This document shows, one piece after another, positions 14,286 to 15,003 of a stretch of DNA of 15,003 nt; within the stretch, counting starts at the first letter, position 1; each line of letters starts with the position of its first letter. Under the pieces are notes generated by a model that ran no database searches, had not been told where the DNA came from, and saw only the letters and a list, made by a program, of their open reading frames with translations. Location: NCBI GenBank assembly GCA_031418215.1, contig JANOXC010000058.1, forward strand, positions 1 through 15,003. Direction: 5' to 3'. Made by a program: the position numbers and the translations under genes. This DNA comes from JANOXC01 sp031418215 (GTDB taxonomy: Bacteria > Bacteroidota > Bacteroidia > AKYH767-A > OLB10).

Positions 14286-14758
14286 CCGAATTACATTATA
14301 ATCATCTTTTTTGTTGAACAAAATATTATTTTTTTCCTGTTAAAAACCGTAAATATTGATGTAAATACACGCGACTACAAAAACCTATATTATTTATCTT
14401 CAAAGCATAAAGATTATACCCCCTCAAATCCTAAAGAAACTCCGTTAATGCTAGTTCCTAATCAGGCATATTCTTTTGACAGTGGTCTTTTCGCAGATCC
14501 CAATTCTAATCCTTATTCTGATTTTTTTTTGAAATTGATAGGAATGGTAAAGTAAAACTCCAAAAAAAAAATAAAGAATCTGCAACCGGATGCCGAAAAA
14601 GATTGACATTAAATACTTGCAAAAAAACAATTGATCCTAAGCAAATTTCAAAAGGTGAACCAATATATTTGCTTGACGGCACGGAAATTAAAGAGGCTAT
14701 AGAAGTAGTATTTATTCAAGGGCTAAATGTTAGAATAAGCTGGGGCTCACCAAAATAA
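14286..14758 (+). pseudogene. Frame-broken gene of unknown function with a T9 tract at the break
   Basis: The frame open from 14286 reads NTRDYKNLYYLSSKHKDYTP, later PNQAYSFDSGLFADPNSNPY, up to a run of nine T at 14522-14530. From there the same protein appears to continue in another frame (FEIDRNGKVKLQKK ... CKKTIDPKQISKGEPIYLLD, GTEIKEAIEVVF, RISWGSPK) to TAA at 14756-14758. One extra T would join the two parts. No start codon precedes the first part after the stop at 14283-14285; the first ATG is at 14448. Either the gene is truncated and frameshifted, or a homopolymer base was lost in sequencing or assembly. The protein family is not recognised. Confidence 0.45.
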
Positions 14759-14860
14759 TATTTTTATTTTGTGCCAGGAAAGAAATCAGGGTCTCACCAA
14801 TGTGAATTGAAGCCTAAGTCGTAACAGCCATTGATTAGATGATGCGTTAAGAAAAAACTT

Positions 14861-15003
14861 TTAACTTTCCTGTCCGTTATGATGTGCCAATCCAAACATC
14901 TCATGGAACGCTAAAGTAAGGCCGATGCAGTTATTCCCTCTGCTTAAATCATGGTAAATTTTGGTGTTTGATGTAACATCATTAGTGGCGGAGCGATTCA
15001 AAT
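14861..15003 (-). CDS. C-terminal end of a possible zinc-peptidase-like protein (partial)
   Basis: On the minus strand the frame from 15001 to a TAA (complement of 14861-14863) encodes 46 residues. It includes KIYHDLSRGNNCIGLTLAFH followed by EMFGLAHHNGQES at the end. The segment TLAFHEMFGLAHHNG has a His-Glu pair followed by His-His, reminiscent of the HExxH helix of zinc metallopeptidases, including M91-like toxin domains. The exact HExxH spacing is not met (H-E-M-F-G-L-A-H-H), so catalytic activity is uncertain. The gene begins beyond the right edge. Being short and partial, it could also be chance coding. Confidence 0.45.
   Translation of the reverse strand, partial: LNRSATNDVTSNTKIYHDLSRGNNCIGLTLAFHEMFGLAHHNGQES

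Noticed and set aside
14094..15003. tRNA or rRNA gene at the right end
   Set aside because: No cloverleaf, CCA-adjacent T-arm pattern or rRNA-like conserved block could be found in this stretch or in the other gaps.

Overview
The window looks like a chromosome segment of an AT-rich, probably environmental member of the Bacteroidota. Evidence: five proteins, plus a sixth cut by the left edge, end in type IX secretion system (T9SS) type A sorting domains with the FPNPA/NNPNP-type motif and a K-K-L-x-V-K tail. Starts lack strong Shine-Dalgarno sites, two upstream regions carry TAnnTTTG-type promoter boxes, and a TPR histidine kinase plus NarL-type regulator pair of a common Bacteroidota design is present. 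The exact genus cannot be read from the sequence.

Layout. 1-84: tail of a T9SS cargo gene. 113-1390: secreted alpha/beta-hydrolase (putative esterase) with a sorting domain. 1416-1511: orphan 3' remnant of a T9SS cargo gene. 1542-2435: T9SS cargo protein whose core is GC-rich while both ends are AT-rich. 2562-5865 (minus strand): a two-component pair, TPR sensor kinase first and LuxR-type regulator last. The two genes are separated by a four-helix-bundle (23S rRNA intervening-sequence-like) gene embedded between two arrays of degenerate 7-bp repeats that fill almost all the remaining space. 6112-7925: two tandem paralogues of the 1542 protein, with almost identical 3' ends. 7926-8374: non-coding stretch with several inverted repeats. 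8375-11848: large multidomain subtilisin-like (S8) peptidase with GEVED, Ig/PKD-like and sorting domains, followed by a strong intrinsic terminator. 12158-12379: 3' remnant of a VOC-family gene, directly followed by an intact VOC (PhnB-like) gene. 13053-14093: SAM-dependent O-methyltransferase-like protein. 14094-15003: stacked inverted repeats, a frame-broken gene with a T9 homopolymer at the break, and the 3' end of a minus-strand gene carrying HEMFGLAHH, possibly a zinc peptidase.

How the parts relate. Most genes encode exported or surface proteins: a conserved signal-peptide module at the 5' end and a conserved T9SS domain at the 3' end bracket very different passengers. The two-component pair lies inside this surface-protein cluster and could regulate it, but no sequence evidence links them directly. 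The most unusual element is the pair of heptamer arrays (3218-3301 and 3712-3935). Each is purine-rich on one side and pyrimidine-rich on the other, so each can fold back on itself. Together they bracket the four-helix-bundle gene and abut the kinase and regulator genes.
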